Shown one piece after another: positions 16,635-25,907 of a DNA stretch of 64,000 nucleotides (position 1 is its first letter; every line of letters starts with the position of its first letter). Below the pieces are notes generated by a model. It saw only the letters and a list, made by a program, of their open reading frames with translations. It ran no database searches and was not told where the DNA came from. Source of the stretch: Salinispira pacifica (GTDB taxonomy: Bacteria; Spirochaetota; Spirochaetia; DSM-27196; Salinispiraceae); assembly GCF_000507245.1 (NCBI RefSeq), contig NC_023035.1:943001-1007000 (forward strand), read 5' to 3'. Both the position numbers and the translations under genes were made by a program.

Positions 16635-18617
16635 ATGAAGAAATTTCAGGTAACATCAGGATACGAACCTTCGGGTGACCAGCCGGCAGCAATCAAGTCT
16701 CTGGTGAAGGAGTTCAGGTCGGGCAGTCATTTTCAAACACTGAAAGGGGTCACCGGTTCGGGAAAAACCTTTACCATGGCCAAGGTTATCGAAGAGCTGC
16801 AGAAGCCCACCCTCGTGGTCTCCCACAATAAAACCCTGGCCGCCCAGCTGTACCGTGAGTTCAAGGAGTATTTTCCCGATAATGCGGTGGAGTATTTTGT
16901 ATCCTATTACGACTACTATCAGCCCGAGGCCTATGTTGCCAGTAAAGATTTGTACATTGAAAAAGACGCATCCATTAACGACGAGATCGAAAAACTCCGG
17001 CTGGCGGCCACCACCAGTCTCCTTGAGCGTCGGGATGTGATTGTGGTTTCCACCGTTTCCTGTATTTACGGACTGGGCAGCCCCCGGGATTACCGGGACA
17101 TGAGGGTCCGTCTCGATACCGGAACCCAGCTGAACCTCCAGGAATTCCGGAGAGAACTGGTCTCAATGCAGTATGAGCGGAATGATTCAGTGCCCCACCG
17201 GGGAGTTTTCCGCATACGGGGCGACGTGATCGAAATATTTCCCGCCTATTCGGAGGACGGATTCCGCATAGAGCTGGAGTGGGAGGAGATAACCCGAATC
17301 AGCCGGATACATCCGGTGAGCTTCGATGTTCTGGAAGAGCTGGAAACGCTGATGATATACCCCGCAAAACATTTTGTAATGCCCGAAGAGTTAATGAAGC
17401 AAAGTCTGTCGGTGATCAGAGAAGAGCTTGATCACTGGCACGAATCTCTTCTTTCCCAGAACAAGCTGGTTGAAGCTCAGAGAATTAAAAGCCGGACAGA
17501 GTATGATCTCGAAATGATGGAGGAGATGGGATACTGCTCGGGAATAGAAAATTACAGCCGCCATCTCACCGGCCGAACCGAAGGAGAACGTCCGGCGGTG
17601 CTGCTGGACTATTTCCCTGATGATTTTCTCACCATCATCGATGAGAGTCATGTCACCGTCCCCCAAATCGGCGGAATGTTTGCCGGGGACCGGTCAAGAA
17701 AACAGAACCTCGTGGATTTCGGATTCAGGCTGCCTTCAGCCCTGGACAACCGTCCCCTCTTTTATGCGGAGTTCGAAAATCTGTGCAATGATACCCTCTA
17801 TGTGAGCGCAACCCCGGGGAATCTTGAAGTTGAGAAAGCCGGCGGGGTGGTTGAACAGATTATCCGCCCCACGGGGCTTCTTGATCCGGAAATTGATGTG
17901 CGCCCCACCCGGGGGCAGATAGAGGACCTGTACGAGGAAATTAAGCTCCGGATCGCCGAATCCCAGCGGGTTCTTGTGACCACTCTGACAAAAAAAATGG
18001 CGGAGGATCTGACCGATTACCTGAATAATATGGGGCTGAGAGTCAGATACCTTCACTCTGAAATTGAAACCATCGAACGGGTGGAGATTCTTACTGAGCT
18101 GCGGCAGGGTAAATTTGATGTTCTGGTCGGGATCAACCTGCTCAGAGAGGGGCTGGATCTTCCCGAGGTATCACTGGTGGCCATTCTGGATGCGGACAAG
18201 ATCGGATTTCTCCGTTCGGCAACCAGTCTCATCCAGACCATCGGACGGGCCGCCAGAAATGAGAACGGACGGGTGATTATGTACGCCGACAGGGAATCCG
18301 ACGCCATGAAGGAAGCCATCTCCGAGACCAACCGCAGGCGGAGCATTCAGAAGGAATACAACCAGGCCCATGGAATAACACCCACAACCATCCGGAAGGC
18401 AATTCACGATATCCTCCAGAGAGAAAAAGAGGAAAAACGGGAGGATGAGCAGCGGAATATCGAAATTATCAAGTCCGATTTCAATATTATGGTGCCCGCC
18501 CAGCGTAAAAAACTGATCAAGGTGCTGGAGAATGAAATGCTGGAACATGCAAAAAATCTGGAGTTTGAGCAGGCCGCGGTGATCCGGGATGAAATAGAGC
18601 AATTACAAGAGATGTGA
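16635..18617 (+). CDS. uvrB: UvrABC system protein B
   Basis: UvrB is the damage-verifying subunit of nucleotide excision repair; it loads with UvrA and then recruits UvrC. The 660-residue protein has Walker [10 protein letters not shown] near residue 40 and the beta-hairpin region ([14 protein letters not shown]). The helicase motif [15 protein letters not shown] and motif [11 protein letters not shown] are also present. A C-terminal UVR motif ([18 protein letters not shown]) binds UvrC. Length is standard. It starts 125 bases after htrA behind its own ribosome-binding site GGGGAAGTG and converges with the caspase-like gene 14 bases beyond its stop. Confidence 0.97.
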   Translation: MKKFQVTSGYEPSGDQPAAIKSLVKEFRSGSHFQTLKGVTGSGKTFTMAKVIEELQKPTLVVSHNKTLAAQLYREFKEYFPDNAVEYFVSYYDYYQPEAYVASKDLYIEKDASINDEIEKLRLAATTSLLERRDVIVVSTVSCIYGLGSPRDYRDMRVRLDTGTQLNLQEFRRELVSMQYERNDSVPHRGVFRIRGDVIEIFPAYSEDGFRIELEWEEITRISRIHPVSFDVLEELETLMIYPAKHFVMPEELMKQSLSVIREELDHWHESLLSQNKLVEAQRIKSRTEYDLEMMEEMGYCSGIENYSRHLTGRTEGERPAVLLDYFPDDFLTIIDESHVTVPQIGGMFAGDRSRKQNLVDFGFRLPSALDNRPLFYAEFENLCNDTLYVSATPGNLEVEKAGGVVEQIIRPTGLLDPEIDVRPTRGQIEDLYEEIKLRIAESQRVLVTTLTKKMAEDLTDYLNNMGLRVRYLHSEIETIERVEILTELRQGKFDVLVGINLLREGLDLPEVSLVAILDADKIGFLRSATSLIQTIGRAARNENGRVIMYADRESDAMKEAISETNRRRSIQKEYNQAHGITPTTIRKAIHDILQREKEEKREDEQRNIEIIKSDFNIMVPAQRKKLIKVLENEMLEHAKNLEFEQAAVIRDEIEQLQEM

Positions 18618-18631
18618 TCCGTTTCTGCCTG

Positions 18632-19621
18632 CTACTGCCGCCACTCCAGCCGGAAAATTACCGGATCCACGGTTCCTCCGCTGATGTGGGGGTAGTACAC
18701 AGGATCATCCCCTCCTTCCGTGGTCTGAAACATGTTTTCCGGACTTCGCCAATATGAATTCCAGCTCTCATCCAGCCGGGTGAAGCTGTATGCGTAGGCT
18801 TCCTGAAGGGTGAGGGCTCCGTCGGAGTTGGCATCGCCGTTCATATGGCCCCGGTCATTCACTGCCGATGCTTCAAGAAAAAAACCGGTAAAAATACCGT
18901 TGTCACGGTACTCATCCGGAATGTTAAGCTTGTCGGCATAAAAATCGGTCCACTCATAGCTGAATTCATCCGCACCGGCCGCAGAGATCATGCTGATTCC
19001 CCTGTATCCGTCATGTGAAAAAAAATCCCGAAAGGCATCCAGGTACCCGCTGCTTCCATCATCCGAAGGCGCTATTGGATGGCGATAATCTGCGGGAAGA
19101 GCATCCACCCCGTAGGTATCGGGGGGGAGAAAGCCGCCGGAATTACAGGCATCCATTACAATGCTCGCATGAAGGGCTGCTATTCCGCTCAGTTCAGTGT
19201 AAAAATCATCTGTGGAAAGAAGCCCGTCACTGGAACCGCTGCTGTAGTCGGAAAAGACCAGGTATTCCGTACGCTGGAAATCTCCATCGGCATCCAGGAA
19301 TGTGCTCTGGCTTCCGTGTCCCGCATAATAAAAAAAGAGCACATCATGTTCGGTAATGCTGTCCGCAGCCATCCGGATATCCTCAAGCATTTCGCTCCTG
19401 GTGACTTGCGGACCGCTGTGGGTTGAGAGAATGGTATACCCCTGGGCTTCCAGGGTTTGGCGCATATCCACCCCGTCCTGGGCAGCAAAGGGCAGATCGT
19501 TGATATTGCTGTAACTGCCGATGCCGTATACCAGAGCATAGCGTTCCCCGCCAAACCCGCCGGTGAAGCTGCAGCCGGATAATATCAGCATACTCAGGGC
19601 GAACATTGCCGCAGTACGCAT
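18632..19621 (-). CDS. Caspase-like (C14-clan) lipoprotein with EF-hand-like loop
   Basis: The ~329-residue product begins with a lipoprotein signal peptide (MRTAAMFALSMLILSGC, lipid Cys17) and so should be anchored in a membrane. The rest is a caspase-hemoglobinase fold: a YALVYGIGSY start, the His of YYAGHGSQ (His102) and the Cys of VMDACNSGGF (Cys159) form the dyad. Near the C-terminus DANSDGALTLQEA fits a Ca2+-binding EF-hand loop. A longer frame runs back to 19849 but would overlap the upstream gene and bury the signal peptide. AAAGGAG lies just before ATG 19621, with tight spacing. It is downstream of an outer-membrane-type gene on the same strand. Substrate unknown; family members include metacaspase-like and CHAT-like peptidases. 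Confidence 0.8.
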   Translation of the reverse strand: MRTAAMFALSMLILSGCSFTGGFGGERYALVYGIGSYSNINDLPFAAQDGVDMRQTLEAQGYTILSTHSGPQVTRSEMLEDIRMAADSITEHDVLFFYYAGHGSQSTFLDADGDFQRTEYLVFSDYSSGSSDGLLSTDDFYTELSGIAALHASIVMDACNSGGFLPPDTYGVDALPADYRHPIAPSDDGSSGYLDAFRDFFSHDGYRGISMISAAGADEFSYEWTDFYADKLNIPDEYRDNGIFTGFFLEASAVNDRGHMNGDANSDGALTLQEAYAYSFTRLDESWNSYWRSPENMFQTTEGGDDPVYYPHISGGTVDPVIFRLEWRQ

Positions 19622-19694
19622 GCTCCTTTGAAAAAAGAGCTTCCACCCACCGGACCTGCAGCCGGGTTTCAGCCCGGAGGTCCGGGCATGCAGA

Positions 19695-20339
19695 TTACCA
19701 GGAAAATCCGGCACTTGCGCCTCCTGTAATGAGAAGAGAATCATCCCCGCGAATATCCCCCCGGAGAAAAATCCCGCTGCGAAGACGTCCGCTCCAGTGC
19801 AGCGGCTCCCGGGTGTTCCGGGGGTCCAGCTTCCCGGGAAAGGGAGCAAAGCGGAAGCGGACGGCGGCTCCGGGTGAAAAAAACAACACCTTGCTGTTCA
19901 GAAATTTCCCGAAATTGCCGTGAAATGACACACCAAGCCACATGGGGGCGGCCGGTGTTTTTTCTCCGCCGGCCAGCCTGAAATGAACTCCCAGCCCGGC
20001 ATCCAGCATGGTATCCCCCCGGACGCTGAGAACGGTACCTTCCGAAGCCCGTGGTGCAGGCGTGTAGTGAAAGGCAAGAGACGGAAATACAAAGAATCTT
20101 CCGGCCGCCTGACTGAAGGTAAGTCCTGCCCGTACATAGGCATTATATTGAACGGCCTTGAGGGACGGCCTGGAAAACAGGGTTACCCGGGCTGACTGCC
20201 CCAGTTCCCCGAATATCCCCAAATCCGGGGCCCTGCCATTGGAGGGCTGGGCGGAAAGTGCGGGGATGCTCAGTATGAACGCCATCAGGATCGCAGCTGC
20301 AGGCTTGCGGTATGTAGCAATTGAATTTATAGGCTTCAT
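19695..20339 (-). CDS. Secreted outer-membrane-type beta protein, unknown function
   Basis: The 214-residue product has a signal peptide (hydrophobic AAAILMAFILSIPALSAQ, cleavage likely after SAQ or LSA). It continues with alternating beta-like strands rich in Gly and aromatic residues and ends in a terminal Trp (ASAGFSW). Short beta-barrel outer-membrane proteins look like this. I cannot name a family. The gene is 73 bases upstream of the caspase-like lipoprotein gene and on the same strand, so the two are probably one transcript and may act together at the envelope. Confidence 0.7.
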   Translation of the reverse strand: MKPINSIATYRKPAAAILMAFILSIPALSAQPSNGRAPDLGIFGELGQSARVTLFSRPSLKAVQYNAYVRAGLTFSQAAGRFFVFPSLAFHYTPAPRASEGTVLSVRGDTMLDAGLGVHFRLAGGEKTPAAPMWLGVSFHGNFGKFLNSKVLFFSPGAAVRFRFAPFPGKLDPRNTREPLHWSGRLRSGIFLRGDIRGDDSLLITGGASAGFSW

Positions 20340-20409
20340 GTAATTTCCATTTTATCCTATACTGTTTCAGATTTCATCATCTATGAAAAATTGATCCGGA
20401 GGAATCGGG

Positions 20410-20835
20410 GTGCAGGCTGTAAAAGTTTTCCAACGTATATCCGTTTTCATGATGATACTGAGCATTCTGCTGATTTTAGGATCCTGCTCGGAAGAAAAGA
20501 TTCCTGAATTATCTCTCCCTCCGACCCCTGTCCTATCCCTCCGACAGGATTGGGCGGTTATCCGCTTCAGCTATCTTCCGCTGTATACTGAAGCATCCAT
20601 AGAATCCGAAGTGGCGGGGCTTGCCAGGCAGGGAGATGTCCACGAGCTCCTTGAACAGAGCCTGGAAACAGAACTGCTCTATTCCCGTCAGGATTACTGG
20701 TATAAAATCGCTCTGAATGATGATCACGGGGAGCATTCCTCTGCATGGGCTTTTGCAGCCGGGCTTGAGTTCTACTCAAGCAGAGACGAAGCGTTGAATG
20801 CATCCGGCCGGATGGCCGAGACCCAGGGGTTTTAA
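20410..20835 (+). CDS. Small lipoprotein with SH3-like region
   Basis: The 141-residue product has a signal peptide and lipobox (LILGSC, Cys at about 26). The body (WAVIRFSYLPLYTEASIESEVAGLARQGDVHELLEQ ... YSRQDYWYKIAL) resembles bacterial SH3-like domains often found in envelope proteins. Translation probably starts at GTG 20410 after GGAGGAATCGG. It is divergent from the outer-membrane-type gene and is followed four bases later by the DUF445 gene, suggesting one transcript. Function unknown. Confidence 0.7.
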   Translation: MQAVKVFQRISVFMMILSILLILGSCSEEKIPELSLPPTPVLSLRQDWAVIRFSYLPLYTEASIESEVAGLARQGDVHELLEQSLETELLYSRQDYWYKIALNDDHGEHSSAWAFAAGLEFYSSRDEALNASGRMAETQGF

Positions 20836-20839
20836 AGCT

Positions 20840-22513
20840 ATGGCCGTCCGCGAGATGCTGATTTATGCCTTGCCTCCGTTGCTGGGTGCGGTAATCGGAT
20901 ATGTTACCAATGCACTGGCAATCCGCATGCTGTTTCGTCCGCTCACCAGAAAATTCTTTCTCGGCATTCCGCTGCCCCTCACCCCCGGAATCATCCCGAG
21001 ACAACGGGAACAGCTTGCCCACAGCATTGCCCGGATGGTGAGCCGAAGTCTGTTCAATACCCAGGTGATACTCGGTCATATCCGCGGAGAAGCCTTTCAG
21101 CACGGGCTGGTGCTCCAGATCCGGCAGATTTTCACTCCAGGCAAGCAGGATCACCGGGGCGATTCCTCAACATTGGCCGGCGAAAACCCCCGGGGAAAAG
21201 CCGACGAAACACCCAGCGAAACATCAAACGAAACATCAAACGAAACGCCGGAAGCTGGGCCGCAGACCGTTGAAGATGTGGAGGCAAAAATCAGAAGCAT
21301 TGAAAAGCTCCTGGTTCCCCTCCTTACTGCGGATGTAACCCGGAATCTTCTGAGAGTTCTCATTGAGCGGCTGTCCGCAGGGCTGGGAAAACGGGGGCTG
21401 GACACAATTCTTCCTTCACGGCTCTATGAAAGCGATTCTCTGGAAACCCTGTTTCGAAATCTCATTGAGGGCAACGCATACCGAAAACTCAGCTGGGCAT
21501 TGGTGCTCTGGCTTCGCCGGCATGAATCTGAGAACACCAGAATCAGTGAATTTTTCACCAGGGTGCAGCTTTCCCGAACCATGCATGTCATTGACAGATT
21601 CTATACCCCCGGGGTCAACGGACTCATGGCGTTTCTCAGACGCCCGGATATCCGCAGGGAGCTGGTACGCCGGGGCAAACGGATTCTTTCAGATATTTTG
21701 CTCAGACTGCGGCCCGTACAGCGGATGATGCTCAGTGCAGGTCAGTACGATCGTACCCTTGAAGAGAACATGCCGGATATTGTCAGGGATCTTCTTCGCA
21801 CCCTGGAAGACACCCTCCGTTCCCGGGATAACCGGGAGAAAATCCTCATGGCCCTGCATCAGTTCATTGCAGAACTTCAGGGGCAGGGCCTGAAGGACGT
21901 GGAGAAAACCTACGGCATAGTTCTCAGCCGCAACCTGTACCGGATGCTCAACCGCTTCCGGAGTATTCTGCTCCAGGGGGATGCTCCCCGCAGGCTGGCA
22001 GATCTGGTGAGCAGGGGCGTACTGGGGAGCGGCAATGTGAACGACATACTCTTGCGCATAACATCCATGGACCTGGAGCACATCCTGATGAAGCTCTACA
22101 ACGGGTTCTATGAAGTGCTGGACTCCCCCGGTCGGAGAGAAGAGTTTCGCAGCCTCATCCAGGGAATTATTCTGGAAGCCCGGCAGCAGGGGGAAGCAAG
22201 CCAACAGTCACCACCCGCCGGCACAGACGGGACAAAAGGCGACGACAGAGATGTTCAGAAGGATTCCGAGCTTCCCGCAGCCGCAGCCTCAGTTATAACG
22301 GGAATTCTGGAGGGGGCGGTTCCCGTTCTGGTTGAGCGATTCGATGTGTACCGCATGGTGGTGGACAGGATCAACAGTCTGGACATAGAAGAAGTTGAGG
22401 GTCTGCTGCTGGGAATAATAGCCAGACATCTGAAGTATATTAATATTTTCGGGGCGGTGTTAGGTGCTCTCATCGGCGGACTGCAGGTGGTGCTGAGAAT
22501 CGCCGGTATTTAG
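20840..22513 (+). CDS. DUF445 family membrane protein
   Basis: The ~557-residue product has an N-terminal membrane helix with the family motif LLGAVIGYVTNALAIRMLFRP, then PLTPGIIPRQREQLA, and a C-terminal segment (IFGAVLGALIGGLQVVLRI) that is a second membrane helix. This pattern is DUF445, whose function is unknown. The centre is a long helical, probably coiled-coil region. A low-complexity insert (ETPSETSNETSNETPEA, about residues 123-139) is encoded by 12-bp repeats. A longer frame begins at 20798, but ATG 20840, four bases after the preceding gene, gives the natural start. Confidence 0.85.
   Translation: MAVREMLIYALPPLLGAVIGYVTNALAIRMLFRPLTRKFFLGIPLPLTPGIIPRQREQLAHSIARMVSRSLFNTQVILGHIRGEAFQHGLVLQIRQIFTPGKQDHRGDSSTLAGENPRGKADETPSETSNETSNETPEAGPQTVEDVEAKIRSIEKLLVPLLTADVTRNLLRVLIERLSAGLGKRGLDTILPSRLYESDSLETLFRNLIEGNAYRKLSWALVLWLRRHESENTRISEFFTRVQLSRTMHVIDRFYTPGVNGLMAFLRRPDIRRELVRRGKRILSDILLRLRPVQRMMLSAGQYDRTLEENMPDIVRDLLRTLEDTLRSRDNREKILMALHQFIAELQGQGLKDVEKTYGIVLSRNLYRMLNRFRSILLQGDAPRRLADLVSRGVLGSGNVNDILLRITSMDLEHILMKLYNGFYEVLDSPGRREEFRSLIQGIILEARQQGEASQQSPPAGTDGTKGDDRDVQKDSELPAAAASVITGILEGAVPVLVERFDVYRMVVDRINSLDIEEVEGLLLGIIARHLKYINIFGAVLGALIGGLQVVLRIAGI
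21206..21253 (+). repeat. Four 12-bp repeats in the DUF445 gene
   Basis: Units start at 21206, 21218, 21230 and 21242. The two central ones are identical (GAAACATCAAAC) and the outer ones are diverged. They encode the ETPS/ETSN/ETSN/ETPE insert and look like recent in-frame expansion. Confidence 0.85.
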
Positions 22514-22555
22514 CCGACTCCCGTATCAGCCCTGGAAGGCCGCAGGACGGTTAAT

Positions 22556-24388
22556 CTATGTGTCTGACTCCCGTCGGTATGGCAGAGAAATGGAGAAGCG
22601 GCTTCCTTTCCCGACTTCGCTTTCCACCGATACAGACCCTCCATGCACCTGGGCGATATGTTTCACAATGGCCAGACCCAGGCCCGTTCCGCCCAGAGAG
22701 CGGCTTCGGGCCCGGTCTACCCGGTAAAACCGCTCGAATAGACGGGGAAGATCCCTCTTTGGAATGCCCGGACCGTTATCCTGAACGGCAATGTTCAGGG
22801 TTTCCGGCTCCGCCGGTTGGGCCGGGTTGAGCTGAACTTCCAGAAGCACCTCGCCGCCGGGGGTGTTGTATTTTACTGCATTTTCCAGAAGGTTCACCAC
22901 CGCCTGCTCAACCAGAAACGGGTTGAGCATCAGCATGGGAAGATCGGGCATTTCAAGGCGAAGGTTCACCTCCCGATTCCGGGCTTCGTCTTCCACCAGC
23001 TCCAGGCATTCCTTCATCAGGCCGGCGATATTGCAGTCCTGCATATGAATGGTAGCTTCCTGCTGCTCAATTTTTGAAAGGGTGAGAAGATCGGTTACGA
23101 TATGTTCCATTCTGCGGGACTGCCGGAGAATGATGGCCATAAAGCGCTCAACTTCCTGGGGTTCTCTTGTTCCCGAGAGCAGGGTTTCACTGAAGCCCTG
23201 TATGCTTGTAATGGGGGTTTTGAGCTCATGAGATACATTTGAAACAAAATCCCGGCGGATTTTCTCAAGTCTGGTGATTTCGCTGATATCATGAAGAACA
23301 ATGAGAATTCGTCCCCCCGGGGTTTCAGGAGGGTCAACAAATACGCCGTTCATATACAGACTGCGGAAGCCTGAACCGTCAGGATCATATGACCGTATTT
23401 TCCGGGTCAGGTTTTTTCGGCCGTGCTCAAGAGCTTCAACGGCGGAGTTCAAATCCGAACTTCGGAAAATATCGGTGATGCGGTATCCCTGGCAGGTCTC
23501 TGCAGTTTTATGAATACCAAACATATCCAGAAAGGTCTGGTTGATCATGAGAATCCGCTCACCGTGATGGATTACCAGCACCCCTTCCTGCATATTGGAG
23601 AGAATGCTTTCAAGCTCTTCACGCTGATTCCGAAGGACTGAAATCCGCTTGTTAAGATTGGAAGACATCCTGTTCAGTGCTTCTCCCATTTTTTCCAGAC
23701 CGCTGTCTGAACGGATACGCAGTTTCCGGTCCAGTCGTCCCGCCGCATAATCTTCAATGGAATCCTGAATCAGGGTCAAAGGCTTGTTCACCGTATTAAG
23801 CACACGCAATGAAAAGACAACCAGGGCTGCAAGCTGGAACAGAAGAGTGAAACTGATCACTACGGCTGAGTACGCTGTGAGCTGAGAAATGTAGTTTTGG
23901 CTCACCACGCTGTGGGCCAGTATATCATCGCCGCCGCCGGATATGATTCGGGCCGCCCCGTACACATGGAAGCGGGGATCTTCACTGTCCCGTGAAGAAA
24001 AACCGTCTTCTCCCCGGACTGCTTCCCGAATCTCCTCAAGATTTCGCAGATAGTTATCGCTGGAGAGTAGGTCCTTAAGGAAATAAAACCGGGTCAGGCT
24101 GGAACTGTGTCCGCTCCCGGACCGGATATCCACCGGGTTTATCCGGGGAGCCAGACTGTTGGTCACATTATCCGGATTTGACTTCAGCTGCTGCATTTCC
24201 ATGCTGCCCAGAAGGGAAAAGAGACGGCCGCTGACCGAAATATGGTGATGCAGCACTTCCTCTATTTCCTGCTGAATCTTAACCTGAATCTGCACGGAAA
24301 TACTGCTGATGAGAATAAATGCAGCCAGAAGATGCACCGCGAACAGCAGGGGCAACAGCCTTTTTTTCAATGTGGTATCTAACATCAT
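22556..24388 (-). CDS. phoR: PhoR-type sensor histidine kinase
   Basis: The 610-residue kinase has two membrane helices (about 10-30 and 175-198) around a ~145-residue periplasmic region. A HAMP segment follows, then a PAS domain (LESILSNMQEGVLVIHHGERIL), HisKA with the phosphorylated His in SNVSHELKTPITS, and a HATPase domain (NLLENAVKYN, DNGPGIP, GTGLGLAIVKHI). This matches PhoR, which phosphorylates PhoB on phosphate starvation. It is the last gene of phoU-phoB-phoR and starts 34 bases after phoB. The extended periplasmic region suggests it also senses something outside, unlike E. coli PhoR. Confidence 0.9.
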   Translation of the reverse strand: MMLDTTLKKRLLPLLFAVHLLAAFILISSISVQIQVKIQQEIEEVLHHHISVSGRLFSLLGSMEMQQLKSNPDNVTNSLAPRINPVDIRSGSGHSSSLTRFYFLKDLLSSDNYLRNLEEIREAVRGEDGFSSRDSEDPRFHVYGAARIISGGGDDILAHSVVSQNYISQLTAYSAVVISFTLLFQLAALVVFSLRVLNTVNKPLTLIQDSIEDYAAGRLDRKLRIRSDSGLEKMGEALNRMSSNLNKRISVLRNQREELESILSNMQEGVLVIHHGERILMINQTFLDMFGIHKTAETCQGYRITDIFRSSDLNSAVEALEHGRKNLTRKIRSYDPDGSGFRSLYMNGVFVDPPETPGGRILIVLHDISEITRLEKIRRDFVSNVSHELKTPITSIQGFSETLLSGTREPQEVERFMAIILRQSRRMEHIVTDLLTLSKIEQQEATIHMQDCNIAGLMKECLELVEDEARNREVNLRLEMPDLPMLMLNPFLVEQAVVNLLENAVKYNTPGGEVLLEVQLNPAQPAEPETLNIAVQDNGPGIPKRDLPRLFERFYRVDRARSRSLGGTGLGLAIVKHIAQVHGGSVSVESEVGKGSRFSISLPYRRESDT

Positions 24389-24422
24389 ATGTTCCGCCGC
24401 TGGAAAAAGGGGTAATGGTTGA

Positions 24423-25124
24423 TTACTCTTCCTGGGGCTTCATCCGGTATCCCACGCCCCGGACCGTCTCTATGTAATCCCCGTGGGTACCCAACTTTTT
24501 TCTCAGACCGAGAATCTGAACGTCAACCGAGCGTTCGGTGACAGGATAATCCTTTCCCTTTACCGCATCGATGATTTTATTTCTGGAGAACACCCAGCCG
24601 GGGCTGCGTGCCAGGAATTCCAGGATTGCGAATTCTGTGGCCGAAAGGTCGATTGCTTCAGCACCCATAAAAACTTCATGACGGCTTACATCTATCAGAA
24701 TATCATGAATCTTTATCCGGTCCTCCTGGCTGAGGGTTTCAACCTCACCCCGGACCCGTCGTAAAACAGATCGGATTCGGGCAATAAGTACTTTCGGTGA
24801 GAACGGTTTGCTGAGGTAATCGTCGGCTCCCACCTCCAGACCGGTGATTATATCAGAATCTTCGGTTTTTGCAGTGAGCATAATCACAGGAATATGCGAG
24901 AGCATATGATCCTTTTTCAGCCGCCGGCATACTTCCAGGCCGTCCAGTCCCGGCAGCATCAAGTCCAGGAGGATCAGTGCCGGGTGATGGGAAGCTGCCA
25001 TGGAGAGGCCTTTTTCGCCGGTATCTGCGGTAAAAACAGTGTATCCTTCCCGTTCCAGATTGTACCGGATCAGCTCCAGAATATCCGGTTCATCTTCAAC
25101 GCACAGTATGCTCTCCTTGGCCAC
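24423..25124 (-). CDS. phoB: PhoB-type response regulator
   Basis: The 233-residue protein has a receiver domain with acidic residues near the N-terminus (ILCVEDEPD), the phospho-acceptor Asp54 (LLDLMLPGLDG) and Lys in LSKPF. An OmpR-type winged-helix domain follows (LSATEFAILEFLARSPGWVFSRNKIIDAVKGKD, then VDVQILGLRKKLG and TVRGVGYRM). It most likely binds the Pho-box-like array upstream of phoU. It lies between phoU and phoR, and the stop and start codons are well separated from both. Confidence 0.92.
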   Translation of the reverse strand: MAKESILCVEDEPDILELIRYNLEREGYTVFTADTGEKGLSMAASHHPALILLDLMLPGLDGLEVCRRLKKDHMLSHIPVIMLTAKTEDSDIITGLEVGADDYLSKPFSPKVLIARIRSVLRRVRGEVETLSQEDRIKIHDILIDVSRHEVFMGAEAIDLSATEFAILEFLARSPGWVFSRNKIIDAVKGKDYPVTERSVDVQILGLRKKLGTHGDYIETVRGVGYRMKPQEE

Positions 25125-25171
25125 ATCCTCTCCTTCTGCAAAGTGTAATCAGCCTGCACTGCAGGGTTTCG

Positions 25172-25828
25172 TCAGTTCAGTTCCGAGTGATTTCCGCTGC
25201 TGGCATACACAATCCATTCACAAATGTTCGTGACATGGTCGCCCAGCCGCTCCAGGAAACGGTTGAGAAACAGAAGCGTGCCTCCGGCCTCAACTTTATC
25301 CGGATCCTGTTTCATCATGCTGATAATTTTGTTGTACAGCAGCTTGTGCTGCTCATCCAGCTGATCGTCCATCTCTGCAGTTTTTCTTGCCAGTCGTGAA
25401 TCGAATCGGGAAAAAGCAGTGAGGCTTTGATGTACCATCTCAATGCCTTTTTTGGTCATCTTTTCAATATCAGGCAGCAGGCTGTCCATGGTGGCCTGGT
25501 CAATGCTTTCCAGGCTTCTTGCCAGATGCCGGGCATGATCCCCGATCCGTTCCAGATCGGAAACAATCTTAATTACTGTCACGAGATTTCGCAGGTCGCT
25601 GGCCACCGGCTGCTCGGTAGCAATGATCTTGGTGCAGTGATCTTCGATTGTGCTCTGATACGTATCAATCTGAAAATCATTCGTAATCACCTGTTCAGCG
25701 AGTTCCGCATCCCGATGTATTAATGCATTAATTGCTTTCTGAAGGGATTCTTCCACCAAGGTTCCCATCTTCAATACCTGCTGATAAACCGCGGTAAGTT
25801 CTTCATTCAGCTTTAATCGATAATCCAT
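25172..25828 (-). CDS. phoU: Phosphate signalling protein PhoU
   Basis: PhoU is a three-helix-bundle repeat protein that links the Pst phosphate transporter to PhoR and keeps the Pho regulon off when phosphate is plentiful. The 218-residue sequence has both repeats, with the motifs VTVIKIVSDLERIGDHARH and LLFLNRFLERLGDHVTNICEW; the E-x-(R/L)-x-x-D residues that bind metals are present. GAGGAGAGGAT precedes the ATG. It is the first gene of the operon. No pst genes occur in the window, so the transporter must be elsewhere. Confidence 0.95.
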   Translation of the reverse strand: MDYRLKLNEELTAVYQQVLKMGTLVEESLQKAINALIHRDAELAEQVITNDFQIDTYQSTIEDHCTKIIATEQPVASDLRNLVTVIKIVSDLERIGDHARHLARSLESIDQATMDSLLPDIEKMTKKGIEMVHQSLTAFSRFDSRLARKTAEMDDQLDEQHKLLYNKIISMMKQDPDKVEAGGTLLFLNRFLERLGDHVTNICEWIVYASSGNHSELN

Positions 25829-25867
25829 ATCCTCTCCTCAGAAGCAGCTCACATGTAACAATATTCA

Positions 25868-25907
25868 TGTTAGGACAATTGTTAGGAATATGTTAGAATT
25901 CTGTTAG
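25868..25907 (-). promoter_or_regulatory. Pho-box-like array upstream of phoU
   Basis: Four CTAACA elements lie on the minus strand at 25902-25907, 25891-25896, 25880-25885 and 25868-25873, with gaps of 5, 5 and 6 bases. This is the layout of PhoP/PhoB boxes (TTAACA-type hexamers with about 11-bp period, as in Bacillus). It ends 40 bases before the phoU ATG. The upstream elements overlap the last codons and stop of the preceding gene. Confidence 0.65.
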
